NCBI GenBank assembly: GCA_032173965.1 | Contig: CM063283.1 | Span: 18,022,501-18,086,500 of the forward strand | DNA from: Sitta carolinensis | Taxonomy: Eukaryota > Chordata > Aves > Passeriformes > Sittidae | Reading direction: 5' to 3' | DNA length: 64,000 bases | Position numbers and translations under genes: made by a program | The notes under the pieces: generated by a model | The model's input: the letters and a program-made list of their open reading frames with translations, nothing else | Told to the model about the DNA's origin: nothing | Database searches by the model: none | Part shown: positions 50,468 through 62,631 of the stretch, in pieces | Numbering within the stretch: the first letter of the stretch is position 1 | Layout: each line of letters starts with the position of its first letter

Positions 50468-50487
50468 ATATATATATATATATATAT
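50468..50487. repeat. ALCAM: TA microsatellite in the ALCAM 3' UTR
   Basis: Ten TA-type dinucleotide units inside the terminal exon. Confidence 0.85.
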
Positions 50488-51400
50488 TCTATTTTTGTGG
50501 GAAAAAAATGCAGCTTTGATATGATCACTTTTTTAAAAAGTTTCCAATTCTGACTGGTAACTCTCTGAAAAGAAGAAAAGGTACAGTACTTTAAGGCAGC
50601 GAATAACATAAAGGAATCAAAATTAATCCAGAATTCCAGTTCCTTATCCTAATGCTAACATGAAAGACGACTCATAACCATCAATAAAATGCATGTCTTG
50701 CTCTAGAATAAAAGGAGTTTTTAGCCACCAGCTGTATGTAGGCTAGGATTTTTTCATAGTGTTCCTTACTCAATACCCAGACTTCTTCAAGGAAACTCTT
50801 TATTCCCTTTCTAGCTTGTTTAGCTTTGCATGGTTTTTAAAATGTTCACTTTCATTAACAATTTAGTTCATTCTTGTCACAGCTGTCACCTTTCTGCTTT
50901 ACCATGATTTCAAAGAATGAAAAAGAAGTTTGAAATTTTCCTTTAAGACAAATCTACACTCTAGGTACTTGCTACAAAGCAGAGGCTTCACTGATAATAA
51001 CCAGAATCAGATATGTACCTGCTCAAAGGGTGTCATAAAAACAATTGAAATAAAACCATTACACTATACATCAGATTAACAGCAACTCCCAGAACAAAGC
51101 CTTACAGTGTATAAAAATAGCTACGTAAAAAATTTACATAAAGGCAAACAAAAAGAAATCTTCAGTGCAGACATTTACAAAAAAATATTTCGAACAGAAC
51201 ACAACATGGTGATCTATTATCATGGCTGTTGCCAAAATTAGTTTGTGGGGTTTTTTTTAGCTTGAGATAATTGTGTCTAAAATCCTTTGAAAACCTGGTA
51301 GTATGATCTGCTTAATACTTGAACCATGAATAGCTGTCACTTCTTTGTATATGTTTAAATACAATCCACGTTCATGCTTCAATTGGTCTACATGTATTCT

Positions 51401-53024
51401 CTGAAAATATGAAAGATAAAGCCAGTTAAATATTTCAAAATATGTTAACCATCATAACTACTCATACTGCTTTATCTAAGCTTTAAATAAACAGCTACAG
51501 GAATGGCACTTTCTTCTGCAGCTCAATGATGTAAGCGCTTTCTTTCATGACAAGAATTGCTGTTGCAATATTGTTCCTGGTAAATCCAGTAAATTTATCT
51601 GGTATGTAATGGATTTATGTTCATTTCATTTATGCAGATCTACTGATCTGAAGGAATGTAGAGTAAAAGGCTGCAACAAAGGCACACAATGTGTTTATGC
51701 TGCAACTTTTTCAAAATCCAAATTGATTTGTTTTTTGACTTGCTTAAATCTTTCCTAGGACATAATTTCGGTATTCCCAATTCCCTTATCCAAAGTAGCA
51801 GAACAGTGATATTGCTGGTAAAGTGCCTACAGCAATGCTGCATCTTATGTACTACATAATTGCTCTATATAATCAGATAAATTCTAAATATTTAATGCAA
51901 AATATAAATGGTTTTTATTTGAAAATTTCAGACAATACTGACACATTGAAATTATTGACAGTTACATTCATTTAAATAAAAAAACCTTGTTATGTAAATA
52001 TGAAATATCATAATTCCACTTAATTCCATATGCTTTAAACCCTTGCTACCTCAAGAAGGTATCCAGTGCTATTTACTTAAGATCACTGAAAATCAGGGCT
52101 GTCTATGGCTTTCCTTTGGTGGAGGTTATAATGCAAGCACCCCTGAACATGTAATACTCTCATTTTTAAGATTAGTTGATGACTAACTCAACAAACCTTT
52201 CTAGGGTTAGCTGTTTCCAGACTCTTGTGTTATCACAGTGTTAATTGTAAGTGGCCTGAACTAGCCAGAAAGCTGGTCAAACCCCCTCCTTTGGGTACTA
52301 GGAGGAGAGGTGCAGCAGAGGTGGAAATATGTGTGAGCACAGAGTGGTGCTCTTGGTGCTCTGCATTGCTCCTGTAATTCCCAACAGAACTTCGGCATCT
52401 GCCAGATCATTTGTAAACAGTTTACTTTGTACAGATCCCAGCAGGGGAAACTTTCAAACCTGTTACTAATGTAATACACAGTGTCTCTTTCCAGGATAAA
52501 ACTGGTCACAGTACAGGTGTGTGAAATCTAGACTAAGAGAATTGTTTTGTTCTAAGGAAAGGAAGTTTCATGACCTTTGCATTAATGATGAAAAAAGTGA
52601 CCAAGGACTTGGAAACTGTTGCTTTCAGTAAAGGAAGAAGTTCTCATAAACATTTCAAGTTATAACTTGAAACCTTCTGCACTCTACCTGAACATACTCT
52701 TCATATAAACACATACATACAAATGTACATGTACCACAGTGGGACATAATACAAATTTGTATTTTCATTTCCTCAAGCACATGCATTAAAATAAAGCCAG
52801 GTATTAAGTTCAATCTGAATGTCAGGCTTCTTTTTTATATTTGTATGTGCAGCTCTGAATTCTTAACTGGCCAAAAGTTTGAGTCTGTCTGTCCTAAAAC
52901 TATACCATAAAATGACCTCACTGCCTTGTCTCTGGAAGGTGAACACAAGACCAAGCTAGATCTTTGATCACCAGAGAGAAATGGTAGACAAAGATATTTT
53001 AATGCTATAATATGAAACACTTAC
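51401..53024 (-). other. ALCAM: ALCAM intron within the 3' UTR (1624 nt)
   Basis: The donor GTAAGT (53024-53019) is optimal and the acceptor is TTTTCAG. The junction joins TCATTCCAG to AGAATACATG, matching the order TTGTCCAG then AGATAAAAAT that I recall in human ALCAM mRNA. The intron holds no other recognisable feature. Confidence 0.85.
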
Positions 53025-53139
53025 CTGGAATGATGACTGACACATTTTCTCTTAAGTTTCAGATTTATGATTGTTTTCCTCTAGTTTTTTGTTTTCTTCT
53101 ATATTTCCAAGATCTTTGTCTACGTGTTTTGATGCTGTC
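53025..53139 (-). CDS. ALCAM: ALCAM last coding exon: cytoplasmic tail, stop codon and start of 3' UTR
   Basis: The first base completes a Lys codon split by the intron. Then come 28 codons, TASKHVDKDLGNIEENKKLE followed by ENNHKSET, and TAA at 53054-53052. Human reads TASKHVNKDLGNMEENKKLE and ENNHKTEA. The coding part is 53052-53139; 27 nt of 3' UTR remain before the donor at 53024. The tail is short, charged and without catalytic motifs; in human its end has been linked to PDZ binding. The terminal Thr here replaces the human Ala. Confidence 0.95.
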
Positions 53140-56100
53140 CTATAATGTAAAGGAAGGTCATTTTTTGCATGTCTACAGGATTTTGTTTCATACTCACATT
53201 AATGACACTTATTAATACCTTCTTCCCTCACAGTGAACAGAAAATTCTGACAGTTCTCTTCTGAGCAGAGCAACACGTTTGCCTATGTCTGTGAACAGGC
53301 CAGTGACACCAGATCCCCCACTGCTGTGAGTACCAGAGGAAGTATTGCAGCAGGGCTCTGAGTGTTTGATCTACCTCTTGAAGAATTCAGAATTATTCTG
53401 AGCTAGCAGACAGTCAGTAAGATTAAACCAGTTGTGGAGATCCATGTTTCTTGACAAAGTAATGGTGCAGCTTGTTTCAATAAAGACAAGTCTGCTTTAA
53501 GGCATACTAAAACGTTACAAGCGTGGCTGAGATATCTTGATCAACACAGCAATCTTTTGTGTACTTGTAGTAAACAACTTTCAGAGCCTGTGCCAAACGG
53601 AAGCTCTTTAAATGTGAAGAAATTCATGAAAATTCTGGCAACGCTGAAAAAAAATCTCACTCTGGCTTGTAGGTCTGTGCTAGCTATGACTGACAAGCTT
53701 TGGGTAAAGATGAGATTGTGTAAATGTTTGAGGGGGGAAAAAAAAAGAGATATGCCTCATTTAAAATAGCAGGTCTTCCTTAATGCAAGTAGTGGCGATG
53801 AATTAATGAGTTAAGTGCTTAGTTTAGCTTAGCACAATAAAACCACTATGCCATTCATTTAATCTGTGAGAAGCTTCACTGTCTGCCAAGGTGAAAGATT
53901 CCTGCAGCGCTGTGATAACATTTTGAAGCCCCCAATTTTTAAAATGTAAATGGGCAAATGTGTTTGAGTGGGACAAAGTAAAGCCCTTGTGTCAAAGCAG
54001 ATTATCGTATCCGCGTTTTCTCTACACGTAATTTGTTTCCCCTGCAGAAAAGTTCGCTCTGCTGTGACAGACTGCTGCCTACGCTCCCCCTCGCTCGGGT
54101 AAGGGCCCGGAGTGGCGCTGCCCTGTGAGCCAGGGTGCTGGCAGAGGCTGTCCCTGTGCCTTGGCACCGTGCAGGGATGCCCCTCCCGGTGGGATCACTG
54201 CCACTGGGCGCTCCTGTGCACAGCGTCCATCTGAGCCACGGCCGAGGGGGCTGCACGCTGTGAGTGCCCGGGGCCAGGACCCTGGAGCAGTGCTGCTGAG
54301 CAGGAAAGCCTCCTCCTGGTCTCTGAAGAGCTCCTGAGGCAGTGCAAGTGCCTCCCACCTCTGGGAGTGCTGCTGAAATGCTCTCCAGCCCGAGGTGGGA
54401 GTGCCAGGGGAACATGGGGTTCTGGATCCCAAATCCCACAGGGACCACTCCAAAATCTTTTCCATTTTAGAGGAGGTTATTTCCTGAGGGGCCATAAGTT
54501 TTAATGTTTTAAAGCTGCATTTAGCTTTTGCTCGTGGTTTAGGGTGCTTCTGTTATATTTGTGTGACTGACAGGAAAACGTGCTGAAAGCCCATTTACTG
54601 CAAAAATCCAAGCTCCTCTATATTACAGGGAAATTTAATTTTAAAAGTGCTGAGATAGTATTACAAATTAACTTGTTCTACAGTGGTAAATTTCTATTGT
54701 GCAGTAACAATTTCTTTTTTTCTGGTATTCAAAACCTGAAACACGTGACATGAATAAAAGGAAAGGATGTGAGATGTAATGAAGAAGAAACTCAATGCCT
54801 TGATAGAGACTGACCTTCTGTGAGCTTAATAACCTTTCCCAGATCTCTTTATTCCTAACAAAAAAGAAACAACCTCCCAAAAGAATCACTTGAAAATGAA
54901 AGAAATTTATAATTTAAATTTAAAACTTGTTTGGTTTAGGTTGAGCACATAATTTGGCTTGTCATGTGGCTAATGAGTCTTTTCCATAAATAAGTCTCAC
55001 AAAATTGGAGACAACAGGGGAAGAGATAAAAAGCTGAAAGAATCTGGACTCAGGAAATTATCTGAGCTGAAGTGAGCTGGATGTGAGAAAGCAGTATCAT
55101 GCACATTTGTCCTCATATAACTGCTAATGTCTGCTCTTGGAGATTGGATAGACTACTGGCATGACTCACTGAGATCCCTTTTTTTTTGGCCTCTTATCAC
55201 CAGTTTTACAGTGCCCAAATCAGACTGAATCTCATATGACCTGACACTTAACCACAGAGGGAACTACCTGGTCTTTGATTAGGTTAAAAGTGTTCAATGA
55301 ATAATGTCGGGAGATTCTGCAACAAAATCAGGGTTTCATTTTTAAAGAAATCTATTTAAGTTCTATATTCAGTCAAACTAAATGTCACCTTTATTTTCCT
55401 ATTTTCCACACTGGGCCAAAATGAGAGACTTAAAGGCAACACTATGAAAGAGGCAGGCGCTCCAGAACTCTTTTGGAGGATGTTACAAACCACTTGCTTG
55501 AAATGAGAGCAGGAGCAGGATTTTCATGTCTTGACGATCAGATGGATTTCGATTCTCAACGCCTGAGACTGAAATGCAGCTGTTTATTTATGATGGTTCA
55601 GTGATCCTGCTGACCTGGCTCTTTTTCTTCCCCAAATACCATTATCTAGGCAGACTCGCCACCTCAGCAGAAGCAATGCTGCCGCCTTTTCTAGTGCTAC
55701 CTAAACAGTGTCACTAGGAGACACAGGAGTCCTTCTGCACGGAGGTGTGTGCGCAGCAGAGCCCTGCCAACAGCAGAGGAACAGCCTCCAGCCCCCAGGG
55801 CGTGGCAGACGTGGCTGAGGTTTGTAACAGAAACATCTCCAAGCACGGGTGCCATCGCTTCCCGAGGTTGACTTCGGGCACAGGACAAATGGTCCTTTTT
55901 CCAGCTTAACATTCAACAATGGTTGTTCCTCACTTCTGTGCATTCGCTCCTGCCAGCTTGCTCCATCTGCAGCTCAAGATGAACTTCATCATATCTGAGT
56001 ACCTGGGCAATGGAGCCTGAATGGACAGAAATATTCCCAAGGATTTACCCAATGGGAAGATGGCCCACATTGCCCAGAACTGGAGCACTCTCACACTGTC

Positions 56101-59100
56101 ACTATCTGCAGCTCCACAAAAAAAGCCCACACCTTTGTATGCTATTCTGAAGAGCGAGAAGTTGGCTGTATAAATATGAGTTTACTCACTCAACTCTTTT
56201 TTTTTTTCCCCTTTAAATTAAATTGTAAATTATGGATCATTCTGAGCTCTTGCTAAAATTATGACTCGTATTTAATATTTCTCTATGCTTGCTCTTCAGG
56301 AAAATAATTATCCTCAGGGAATCCTAATCAAAATCTCTCTGTACGTAGTACCAATGTGAGATTTTTAACATTCTTTGCACTGTGTGTGCTGTGGGGCCAC
56401 TATTTTCATGGATCTTGTTCAGATACTGTGCATAGCATTGTTTGTAATATGAAGACCATTTTCCATGATAATTGTTTTGCCTGCTGTAGTGTAAATACAG
56501 ACTAGATAGAGGTGACCTAAAATTGCTGTAGGGTTTTAATTTCTGATTTCTTTTAATCTCACAAGTCTAGGCCTTGCCCTCAGCACTATTTAAGGAAGAA
56601 AGTGTGCAGTGCTGTTTGTCCTTGTTACCCAACCTTGTGATAATGACAGGTAAGATGATACACATCTGTGCAGTTCTGGGTGCTGAAGCAAGATCCATGA
56701 ATGTCATTAAAGCTACACTCAATTGAACTGTTACAGATGATTTTTCTAGGAGCTAATGGTTTTATACAGCCCAATCTGGACTAGTTGCTACCTCTTTATT
56801 TACTGCAATCTTGCCTTCCACTTCTTCCAATTATTTTCAAATGTCTATCAGTAGGAAAAACCACAGAGATATTAGAAAATATTCCAGTCATAAAGAAATG
56901 GGCAACTGTTTTTAATTTGTGTCACAAGCTGACACTTTCAGAGATGTTTGGTAACTGTATCTCTTCTCTGAAAGGGAACTGAGTGAAAATCAATGCAACT
57001 GCTGAGTCTTGTTGAAAACATAGTGAGTTTTTATATATTTGGCCCACCACATCTGACTCATATGCTTGTTTGCTATAAAGTATCAGAAAAGCAGAATTAT
57101 TATGCTTCAAGTGTTCAGTTTCAGAGATGCCAATAACCTTTGTCATTACTGTGACCTAAGAAACATTTCAAGACTTGGATGTGCTCTGACTGTGAACAAC
57201 TTTAAGACTGCTCCTGCAATTCAGCTGGCCCAGCTAAAGTTTCCTTCACTGGATGTTGAACCACTTTAACCTTGATCTAGCCTCATGTGTCTTGAGATTT
57301 TGGCACCTCCAAACTCCAGGGACAAAAATGGCCAAGACCCAACTACATGCAAACTTCCATTACTAGAAAGCAGGGGACAGAGTGCTGCATGTATTATTTC
57401 CTTTCTGAATCTTTAATTTCTGCTGTACCCTCGGCTGTTTCTGGCAAGGTGAAAATTTCATACATGAAGCATTTACCTAACATGGGTGTCCTGGAAACTC
57501 TCAAGTGAGGCCTGTCACAAAAGTTTTAGAAAGATTCTGAAGTGCTGAGTTACATTCTGTTCAGTGCAGATTAGTTTACATCCTTTTTGGGAAAAGGAGA
57601 ACTCTGCAGAGAACAAGTGTTTGGCCTTCTGCTCAGTTGAAGGAGAAACAAAGCATGCTGGGGTAGGTAGCCTCAACTCTTTATTCAAGAGGATGCTGGT
57701 TGCAGGATGTGGAATACAGATGAGTCTCTGATTTATAGGATAATATTCACACTGAAAAGAATATGTGGCAATAATCAGCTTTTCCATCAAGTGGAGCTGA
57801 GGCAGTGAGTAGCTGTGCAAGTGATTTATTGTGAATATATTCCAAGACTACAAGTATAATTCCTACTTAGTGTGGATGACAAGACAATAGAAGATTATAC
57901 AAACCACAACACCAATAACAAAAAAAGTAATGTTTTTCTTGCCTCGGCAGACTTGGAAAGTTCTGTGCTGCTGCCTTCTCAGACTTTCCTTTGGCGTCAC
58001 TTTGGGGATAGAGATTAGGTGAGTTACTGGTCAAGGGTGGGTTCAAAAAATAACTATTACCTGCTGGCCTGGATGGAGATGGGGAGGGGGCTGTGTCCAG
58101 AGGTGTAAGTTGCTTTTTGCAAAGTCTACTTTGATTTCTAGGCTATGATTCATAATGTCAGAACAGGTACTGACATTCTGCTTGCTCCTGCAAGTATGGT
58201 GAGTGGAGAGCAGGGAGGATAACAACAGATCAATTAAAAAATATACAGAGAACAGGAGATTGTCAATGATGATACATCAATTAAGGGGTGTAGAAGCCAG
58301 CAACTATGTGTCAAATACAGAGACTATTATTTAACTATAAAGGCATTTTTGTTTCCAGTGAACCTGTCTAATCAATTCTATCTCTAATTTTTTCCTCTAA
58401 GCTTTAGGAAGAGAAGCTGAGCATGACGAAAAGTGGTGTCCATTTAGATTATGCTATATCCCATCTCTGAAGCAGAAAAATATTATTTTAATTTATAAAT
58501 TTAGCTCATGCTATATTCAGCTCTCCCCACACTACTCAATTGTGCATTAAGAGATATTTTACCTTCTTTACTCTTGTAATACTTAAACCATCTCATCCAA
58601 AGAAGCCCAAAGCAGTATACTACAGTTTCATGACTCCACATTCGCACATTTGAAAAGGAATGACTAAGTTATCCTAGATTTTATTGCAACACTAGCAAAG
58701 TGTGGGAGGAAGGGCACTATGTTGTTACTTTAAATTTTTTACCAAAAAAAGCATAAGCTTTGGAAAAAAACCCAAAAGAAAAGTCTATGGTATCTGAGTG
58801 TGGTTCTGTGCATGGGTAATTTATAACAATTCTATATTTGAAAAACTTCAAAAACCTGATCAGTTATGGTTGAGCCAGTCTTTATGTATTATACAAAAAA
58901 AGGAGCATTTCTTAGCAGATGGAGGATTCCTTGTTGTACTTTCACATCAGTGAAAACACATTTGCTCATAGTAAAATCCCATGGGCATATTTTAGCTTTC
59001 ATTTGATTCAATTTTAATGGAAGATCATACTAAAACCAAGTGAACTTTAAGACTGCTTTAACACCTGTACTGATTGGAGCATGTTATGCACAGCCACTTA

Positions 59101-59906
59101 ACTTCCCCTGCTCAGAAGCAGCTGTAAGAGCTGTCAGAAAGCAAGTCTGCTGCTGACTGCCCCCAGTTCTCCCTGGAGACAAAGGCACAGGGGTATGACC
59201 AAATGGGGCATGCAGTAATAGCCAGCTTCAAAAGGATGGAGCAACATGGCCACTTCTTGACATCTTCCCATTTGTTTCTGAAGTGAGCCTCTGTGACAAG
59301 GAAGAAACTTGAAAGCAGGCAAGCCTTACTGGAAAATGCTATTCTATGCCTTTGATGGCTAAAACCTGGATTGGCATGAGAGCTCCTACATTTTCCAGCA
59401 ACAGAAGCTCTATTTTTACCAATTTTATTTCAGAAATCTAAAAGTATTCATGAACAAAACAGTTAAGGATCTCTCCTCTCCCTGAGATGGTTGAGTCTTT
59501 TTCTGTATGTAATTCCATTTTTAAAGGAAACAAGCTAGCCAATTTCTAAATGAAGGCAGTTCCTAGCACCAGTACAGCCACACAGACTTCCACACATCAA
59601 GTTCCACAATTAGGTACTATATTAAATGTAAGAGTCAGCACAGCCTCTGCTGTCAGGAAACAGGACTTCATTACTACTATGATCTACGAAAATCTTAGAA
59701 GCCCACCTCCAGGAGATGAGTCCCATTAAGCATTAGGACAAGCCAATCAGAGGTACCAAGTTTCCTTCCACTATCAAGTGCACCTACTTGCTTTCCCCAC
59801 CCCAGAAAACTGGAATTCTGTAGAGGAAGGAAAACCAGTAAACATACATCTCTGCTTATCACTGTTCTTTTTCCAGCTTGGGTTAAAGTTTTCAAAAAAT
59901 TCTTAC
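53140..59906 (-). other. ALCAM: ALCAM intron (6767 nt)
   Basis: Donor GTAAGA at 59906, acceptor TTATAG at 53145-53140. It contains a GC-rich patch at about 54060-54430 with chance open frames on the minus strand (54002-54495). No transposon or RNA gene was recognised. Confidence 0.85.
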
Positions 59907-60024
59907 TTTGATTTCTTCACATAGAGCCAGTAGACAACACCTGCAATCAGAGCAACCAGCAGAAGACCGACCACAATTCCCACTATTAGCTTTGCCTGGT
60001 CATTAACCTTTTCACTATTGTCAT
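59907..60024 (-). CDS. ALCAM: ALCAM transmembrane exon
   Basis: 118 nt; AT completes Asp, 38 codons follow and two bases of Lys are carried on. It reads [11 protein letters not shown], then the hydrophobic segment from [11 protein letters not shown] to VVYWLYV (about 24 residues), then the basic KKSK stop-transfer signal. Human has the same layout ([28 protein letters not shown]). It anchors ALCAM as a type I protein in the plasma membrane. Confidence 0.97.
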
Positions 60025-60333
60025 CTGAAGCAAAGAAGAACAGTTAATGAGATGACCTATGAAAAAATAAAGCATTACAACATTTCTAAAGAATTTTCAC
60101 CAGAAACAAGAAAAGGGACTAGAAAGTAAAAAAAAATAAAAAGGAAAAAAAAGAAAAGTAGGCATTGTTCTTAAAGGCATTTTAGGCATTTTTAAGCTCC
60201 AAGAAAGTCACATCAGCTATTTCAAACTGAGTCTGGCTTTAAGGGACTTTTAGGGACTTGTGCAGTGAACTGAACAGGTACTGAACAGAGACAATCACAA
60301 GTAAGGGTTACAGGGAGAGGAAACCATACATAC
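60025..60333 (-). other. ALCAM: ALCAM intron (309 nt)
   Basis: Donor GTATGT, acceptor CTTCAG, with an A-rich internal stretch on the plus strand. Nothing else was seen. Confidence 0.9.
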
Positions 60334-60372
60334 CACTTCTATCCTCTGGCTCATCATATTCTGGAATATTTA
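60334..60372 (-). CDS. ALCAM: ALCAM 39-nt stalk exon (likely cassette exon)
   Basis: 39 nt entering and leaving in phase 1: TA completes Ile, then NIPEYDEPEDRS, and one base of Asp is left over. It encodes 13 residues of the acidic membrane-proximal stalk. In human ALCAM a 13-residue stretch just outside the membrane is skipped in isoform 2, which is reported to be shed more readily. The exon here has the same size and place, and skipping keeps the frame. Acceptor TTTCAG at 60378-60373, donor GTATGT at 60333. Confidence 0.92.
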
Positions 60373-61057
60373 CTGAAATGAAAAATGTTAAAATAAAATT
60401 AAAGATAACACATATTAGACCTGAACATCACCTTTAATTACCTATTTACAGCAATGACAGAAACTGGAACAGTGTTTGTCAAACAAGATATTTAATCCCA
60501 TCTTTAAACAGAAGTCTTTCCTTGGCAACTATACTATATCCATTAGAAGAATCTTACTCTAAACGTGTAGTACTCAAGTCAGAAATATTTCTGACTGAGC
60601 ATTTCTGTGCTGCCATATCTTCTCTCTACCTTTCATTATGAAATATGATTAAAGCCCAGTAGGCGGACTTCTGTTGTGAGTCAAGTCATAAACTGGAATT
60701 TAGGGACTAATATTGTTGATTTTGTAATAAATAAAGATCTTTGTCTTGTAAATGAAGTATAACTTTTCAGTATTTTGTACTATTATGTTGTACTATTATT
60801 TTGTAATATTGTTTACTTTTGTAGAGGTAGCTAGCCAAGAAAGTAATGAAGACTAAGTGACTTACTGTAGAAAGCTATCAATAAATTTTATGTACTACTG
60901 ATCCAGAGTGGATTTAAAATTGCTTGACTTAAGACAAAAAGGTTAAATATCTTAGTATCAACATTACTATGCAGACCAACTCTTCATTTGAGTGTGATGT
61001 ATGGGTACTTTATGAGAAAATGTAACTTTAAGGAAATTATCTTTAGAGGACACTCAC
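60373..61057 (-). other. ALCAM: ALCAM intron (685 nt)
   Basis: Donor GTGAGT, acceptor CATTTCAG. AT-rich with no recognisable feature. Confidence 0.9.
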
Positions 61058-61190
61058 TAGCAGAGACATTCATGGAGGTCACAGTCCTTTCTAGCTCATT
61101 TTCTGCAATGCAAGTTAAAGTTATATTTTCCTCAGGAGCAATTACAATTTTACTGGAAAATTTCCCATTAACATATTTTGTCTCCTCTGT
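61058..61190 (-). CDS. ALCAM: ALCAM exon: second half of Ig domain D5
   Basis: 44 codons in phase 0 plus one base of Ile: TEETKYVNGKFSSKIVIAPE, then ENITLTCIAENELERTVTSM and NVSA. The Cys in LTCIAEN is the second disulfide cysteine of D5. NIT and NVS are N-glycosylation sequons, and the first Thr completes another (NKT) across the junction. Human reads KIIISPEENVTLTCTAENQL. Donor GTGAGT. Confidence 0.96.
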
Positions 61191-62631
61191 CTGAAAAGGT
61201 GAAAAATGAAGATTAGTATCCTTTAAAAACACAAAAGAACAATATATGCATCATTTGTATTGCACATTGAAAATGTTCAGAAGGAAATAACTTTCAACTA
61301 GTATTTCAGTTTTCCAAACAACAGCAAGAGAAATACTACATTGCCTAATTAAATTATAATGGAATATTTGAAAGAAAAAGTTGGCCAAAATACTGGGTAT
61401 AGTGTGTACTGTAAGACAAATAACAAGAAAGTTTTTTCTGAAAAAGTTAACGACATTCTGTATTTGCTTTTAATTCAGTATTTAAAAAATATTCTAAGTG
61501 AAATATTATTAAAGAAAATTTCAAACTTCTAAGGTATATTTTTTTCCATCTTGCCATTTTTCATTTATGTCATTATAAGGAGAAGAATTGTTCTAAGTTT
61601 TCCAGTTTCCAGCTTCCCAAGCTATTTCCACACTAAGCATTATTTTGCCAAGCTACATGTATCCAGTAGCACCTATAGTATCTGTAATGTAATACTGATG
61701 TATTGTTCCTTAAATGTGCTGTACATCATTCTTGAATTAATGCAACACCTAGGGAAAATTATCTTCAATCATTTATACAGCTTCAAGACAATTCCTGTCC
61801 TACACCTACGAGTAAACGGACAAATTTTGTCAGCTACATGTAATTTCTGTAGGCTTAATGCAAAACCAAATGAAATGTAATGGAATCTGCAGGAGCACTG
61901 TACCCTGTACTTCCAGACACTGACTGTAGAGAGTTCTCATTAATTTTTCCTGCTAAGACGAAATGTGGCAATGCTTTGCATGGGATTTGGTAATCCATAT
62001 AAAAATACTCCAGTTTACATATTTTCCAGGTATTTTTCCTGCTATATATGAGTTCTTATTTACCCCTCAGGATGAATGCATGATCAGTCTATTTCCAGTG
62101 AGAAACAACAGGTATAACCATACAAAAGCAATTATAAATATTAGGATAAAAGCTTCAAAGCTCATAAGGAACTATACTGAATGTAACTTCTGATTCACAC
62201 ATGCCAAATTTCATTACATTTCACTCAGTTAATGCCTACATCAAGTACCCATTTGCTTTCTAATGTAAGTTCTACAATTCCGTCATTATTTGCAAATTCT
62301 TTATGGAATGGCGAAATCAGCACATTACCCAGATAAAACAAAGAAGTATCTCCATTTAAAAAAATGCATATTTCATTTGTAACCTTTTCTTTTTCCTCCC
62401 AGCTTCAGCTTGTGGATCTCCTTTGCCTTCACCTGTTCTATTCAGAAAGGCTTTATCATAAAAAAATCATCTATGTAAGTACCTTGTAGCTACAGCTACC
62501 ACTTAACCTTCTCTTAGCTAAATGAAAAAGACTTTTCTTCAGTCTCACTATTGCAAGAATGTTCCTTGATTTTAATTTGCACTTCCTATACACTAGTTTT
62601 TGGTGAATAAAGCAATAAGAGAGATACTTGC
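61191..62631 (-). other. ALCAM: ALCAM intron with GC donor (1441 nt)
   Basis: It begins GCAAGT (62631 downwards) and ends CTTTTCAG. No GT occurs at the phase-correct point, and the flanking codons LNK|TEE match the expected ALCAM order, so this is read as a GC-AG intron. Confidence 0.85.

Larger units (their letters stand above)
49597..51400 (-). other. ALCAM: ALCAM terminal 3' UTR exon
   Basis: The acceptor on the minus strand is TATTTTCAG, with AG at 51402-51401, after a pyrimidine-rich tract. The first 300 or so bases closely resemble my recollection of the human ALCAM 3' UTR, including ACCAATTGAAGCATGAACGT, TCAAGTATTAAGCAG and TTACGTAGCTATTTTTATAC. The last canonical poly(A) hexamer read on the minus strand in a convincing context is at 49618-49613, so the end is placed near 49597. 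Earlier hexamers (about 50069-50052) may give shorter forms. An open frame of 47 codons at the exon start is non-coding, because the stop lies in the previous exon. Confidence 0.8.

Noticed and set aside
51257..51400. Open frame of 47 codons at the start of the ALCAM terminal exon, protein-like (RIHVDQLKHERGLYLNIYKE...)
   Set aside because: At first it looked like a C-terminal exon of another gene. The ALCAM stop is in the preceding exon (53052-53054) and the sequence matches the recalled human ALCAM 3' UTR, so it is untranslated.
54002..54495. Reverse frames of 148 and 138 codons in an ALCAM intron
   Set aside because: GC-rich patch with low stop frequency; no recognisable domain and no match to ALCAM.
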